From: Planctomycetales bacterium
GTDB lineage: Bacteria > Planctomycetota > Planctomycetia > Isosphaerales > Isosphaeraceae
NCBI GenBank assembly: GCA_027435495.1
Contig: DAHZZC010000014.1
Span: 1-7,634 of the forward strand
Length of the DNA stretch: 7,634 bases
Direction of reading: 5' to 3'
In this document: in pieces, positions 5,766-7,634 of the stretch
Layout of the letters: every line of letters begins with the position of its first letter
Numbering within the stretch: the first letter of the stretch is position 1
Position numbers and translations under genes: made by a program
The notes under the pieces: generated by a model
What the model was told of the DNA's origin: nothing
Seen by the model: only the letters and a program-made list of their open reading frames with translations
The model's database searches: none

Positions 5766-7316
5766 ATGGAAGCGATGGTTGGGGTGGAGGAGGTCGATGA
5801 GTCGTTAGCGGGGGAGACCTCGCGTTGCGACCGGGCGGTCCGTCTGGCTCTTGAGGGGCGATACGCCGAGGCCGAGGCCGTCTCGCGCGAGGCTCTGGCG
5901 ATCGATCCGGGAGACATCGACGCCCTGAATGAGCTGGGCGTCGCGGTCTGGCGGCAGGATCGGGCCGAGGAGGCCGAGGCGATCTATCGAGAGGCGGCGC
6001 GGAGCCACCCCGACGACTACCGGGTCTGGACGAACCTTGGCCTCCTGCTGATGACCCAGGATCGCGATCCCGAGGCCGAGGCGTGCTTCCGGACCGCGCT
6101 GGCGATCCATCCCCGGGTCTTTCATGCGGTGATGAGCCTGGGGTCGGTCGTTTCGAACCGGGGCGACTTCGACGGGGCCGCGCCGATGCTGGAGCAGGCG
6201 CTTGAGATGTGCCCCGATTCGGTGGAAGCCCTCCAGAACGCGGCGGTGAATCTCGTGCGACAGGGACGCTGGCGGGAGGCTCTGGCGCTCTATGATCGAG
6301 GGGTCGCGATCGATCCGCTCAACCCTGATCTCCGGCGCAACCGGGCGTATGCGTTGCTGGCGACCGGCGATTACGAGCAGGGATGGCCCGAGCACGAGTG
6401 GCGGCTCAGCCATCCCAAGCACGGGGGCGTTCGGATCAACCGGACCTTCTGGAATGGAGGCCGGTTCGAGGGGCAGACGCTCCTGCTTCACTTCGAGCAG
6501 GGCTATGGCGACACGCTCCAGTTCATCCGGTTCGCGCCGATGGTGAAGGCGATGGGGGGACGCGTGACGCTCCTTTGCCAGCCGCCGCTGGTCCGGCTCC
6601 TCTCGCGGTGCGAGGGAGTCGACCTGGTCTGCGATGGTCAGGGTTTCGAACCGGCCTGCCACATTCATGCGCCGCTGATGAGCCTGCCGGCGATCCTGGG
6701 GACCACGGTTGAGACGATCCCGGCGCGAGTTCCGTACCTCGTGGCCGAACCGGCGCAGGTCGAGCACTGGCGATCGATCCTTGACGCCTCGACATCGAAC
6801 GATCTGGAGACGGGTGTTCGACCGTTCCGGATCGGGATTGCCTGGCAGGGGCAGCCGAAGCATCGAGCCGACCACTGGCGATCCTTCCGGCTGGCCGATC
6901 TGGAGCCGATCGCCCGGATCCCGGGCACCCGGCTGGTTAGCCTCCAGGCAGAGCACGGGACGGAGCAGATCGCCGGTTTGGACGGCCGGTTTCCGATTGT
7001 TGAGCTGCCTGGCCGACGCGCCCGGGATTTCAGCGAGACCGCGGCGATTGTCGCGAACCTCGACCTGGTGATCGCGCCCGATTCGGCGGTGGCGCACCTG
7101 GCCGGGGGGATGGGCGTCCCGGTCTGGATGGGGCTCTCGGTCGCCTCGGAGTGGCGATGGATGACCGGCCGAGACGATTCTCCCTGGTATCCGACGCTCC
7201 GGCTCTTCCGGCAGTCTCGGCTGAACGACTGGGGCGACGTCTTCGGGCGGATGGCCTCGGCGCTGGTGGCCGTCGTCGAAGGAGGCGACAACCTTCGAGG
7301 GACGCCTGCCGCCTGA
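5766..7316 (+). CDS. TPR protein with C-terminal GT9-like glycosyltransferase domain
   Basis: A 516-aa soluble protein with no signal peptide. GGGAGG at 5752-5757 lies 8 nt before the ATG, fixing the start. Residues about 20-205 hold five or six TPR units, for example ALEGRYAEAEAVSREALAID, then units beginning near 54, 88, 121, 155 and 189. The C-terminal domain (about 235-505) matches GT-B glycosyltransferases related to the heptosyltransferase family GT9: LLLHFEQGYGDTLQFIRFAP (239-258), MSLPAILGTT (305-314), FRIGIAWQGQPKH (354-366), VSLQAEHG (391-398), PDSAVAHLAG (438-447, the GT9-style D-S/T-x3-H with D439 and H444), then SEWRWM and SPWYPTLRLFRQ (472-483). Such TPR-GT fusions are widespread in Proteobacteria and planctomycetes and are supposed to glycosylate proteins or cell-surface material, with the TPRs binding the acceptor. 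Sugar donor and acceptor cannot be read from the sequence. It stands alone under its own promoter. Confidence 0.9.
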   Translation: MEAMVGVEEVDESLAGETSRCDRAVRLALEGRYAEAEAVSREALAIDPGDIDALNELGVAVWRQDRAEEAEAIYREAARSHPDDYRVWTNLGLLLMTQDRDPEAEACFRTALAIHPRVFHAVMSLGSVVSNRGDFDGAAPMLEQALEMCPDSVEALQNAAVNLVRQGRWREALALYDRGVAIDPLNPDLRRNRAYALLATGDYEQGWPEHEWRLSHPKHGGVRINRTFWNGGRFEGQTLLLHFEQGYGDTLQFIRFAPMVKAMGGRVTLLCQPPLVRLLSRCEGVDLVCDGQGFEPACHIHAPLMSLPAILGTTVETIPARVPYLVAEPAQVEHWRSILDASTSNDLETGVRPFRIGIAWQGQPKHRADHWRSFRLADLEPIARIPGTRLVSLQAEHGTEQIAGLDGRFPIVELPGRRARDFSETAAIVANLDLVIAPDSAVAHLAGGMGVPVWMGLSVASEWRWMTGRDDSPWYPTLRLFRQSRLNDWGDVFGRMASALVAVVEGGDNLRGTPAA

Positions 7317-7324
7317 TCGGTCCC

Positions 7325-7354
7325 TTGACGCTCGCCGGCGAACGGGCCTAGCAT
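7325..7354 (+). promoter_or_regulatory. Candidate sigma70-type promoter for the cupin gene
   Basis: TTGACG (7325-7330) and TAGCAT (7349-7354) with an 18-nt spacer, beginning 9 nt after the stop of the glycosyltransferase gene. The -35 matches five of six consensus bases. Transcription would start near 7361, leaving a leader of about 58 nt with the GAGGGG ribosome site. No terminator for the preceding gene is visible before it. Confidence 0.5.
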
Positions 7355-7418
7355 GATCCTGGAGCGCCCGGCTCGTTGGCTGGTCCGCGGCTCATGATGA
7401 CAATGAGGGGATCGGTCG

Positions 7419-7634
7419 ATGCCGGAGTGGATCGCGGGCCCGACTCGAGTGGAGGCGGCCGGGAACAAGCCCAAGCTCATCGACGAGTTCGTCGGTCGAG
7501 TGAACACCGGCGAGGCCGCGGTGAGCCTCGCGCGGATGCGGAGCCCCGGCGGATGGGTCGAGCCGGGCCAGACTCCGGAGTTTGACGAATACACCATTGT
7601 GCTGGCCGGACGGCTTCGAGTCGAGCACCGCGAC
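7419..7634 (+). CDS. Small cupin-domain protein, N-terminal 72 codons (C-terminus off the window)
   Basis: Translated from the ATG at 7419; the frame has no stop before the window ends. GAGGGG (7405-7410) lies 8 nt upstream, and an in-frame stop at 7404-7406 rules out an earlier start. The protein reads PEWIAGPTRVEAAGNKPKLI, then DEFVGRVNTGEAAVSLARM (22-40) and SPGGWVEPGQTPEFDEY (42-58), followed by TIVLAGRLRVEHRD. The P-G-x-T-P-E-F-D-E-Y segment and the following VLxGxLxV strand are the first cupin motif of a small single-domain cupin type common in bacteria. E54 and E57 are candidates for a metal site, but the usual histidines of the motif are not evident. The second cupin motif lies outside the window. 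Substrate and activity are unknown. Confidence 0.85.
   Translation, partial: MPEWIAGPTRVEAAGNKPKLIDEFVGRVNTGEAAVSLARMRSPGGWVEPGQTPEFDEYTIVLAGRLRVEHRD

Noticed and set aside
5805..7097. 430-codon minus-strand ORF inside the TPR-glycosyltransferase gene
   Set aside because: The opposite strand encodes recognisable TPR and GT9-like motifs. The antisense product is Arg/Pro-rich and featureless.
7376..7585. 69-codon plus-strand ORF overlapping the cupin start
   Set aside because: It is out of frame with the cupin motif, has no ribosome site, and its product is unrecognisable. The frame from 7419 gives a clear cupin sequence.
6665..7597. 310-codon minus-strand ORF covering the glycosyltransferase 3' end and the cupin start
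   Set aside because: It overlaps two supported plus-strand genes and the promoter between them, and the translation is low-complexity with no domain.

Overview
The window looks like chromosome from a high-GC planctomycete, probably Isosphaeraceae-like. This is inferred from gene families I recognise, not from a search. The indicators are a MoxR AAA+ ATPase downstream of a DUF4159 protein and a secreted TPR/metallopeptidase protein, an MJ0042-type zinc-ribbon membrane protein, a short planctomycete-type 'RSxGP' hypothetical protein, and a TPR-glycosyltransferase fusion. Strong codon bias leaves very long empty ORFs opposite several real genes.

Left part, minus strand, 3953 down to 1. A candidate promoter with a perfect TATAAT lies inside a nested inverted repeat. 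It would drive a three-gene unit: (i) an exported 852-aa TPR protein with a central HEXXH zinc-peptidase domain; (ii) an exported 290-aa DUF4159 protein that overlaps it by 4 nt (ATGA); (iii) after 61 nt, a MoxR ATPase whose C-terminal part runs off the window. In related genomes this set usually continues into DUF58 and BatA/VWA-type genes, an envelope-associated AAA+/VWA system. That continuation is expected but not visible here.

Middle part, minus strand, 4007-5457. There is a small hypothetical gene (182 aa) and, 188 nt upstream of it, a 237-aa protein with an N-terminal CxxC/CxxC zinc ribbon, a long acidic Pro/Ser-rich linker and two membrane helices near the C terminus. Small hairpins lie between the two genes.

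Right part, plus strand, 5458-7634. A 308-nt divergent intergenic region carries promoter-like sequences facing both ways. It leads into a 516-aa protein of TPR repeats plus a GT9-like glycosyltransferase domain with a strong Shine-Dalgarno. After 102 nt holding a good sigma70-type promoter comes the start of a cupin gene, of which 72 codons are visible before the window ends.

I see no rRNA, tRNA, CRISPR array, insertion sequence, prophage or attachment site. The most noteworthy items are the TPR-flanked metallopeptidase translationally coupled to DUF4159 beside MoxR, and the palindrome surrounding the promoter of that unit.
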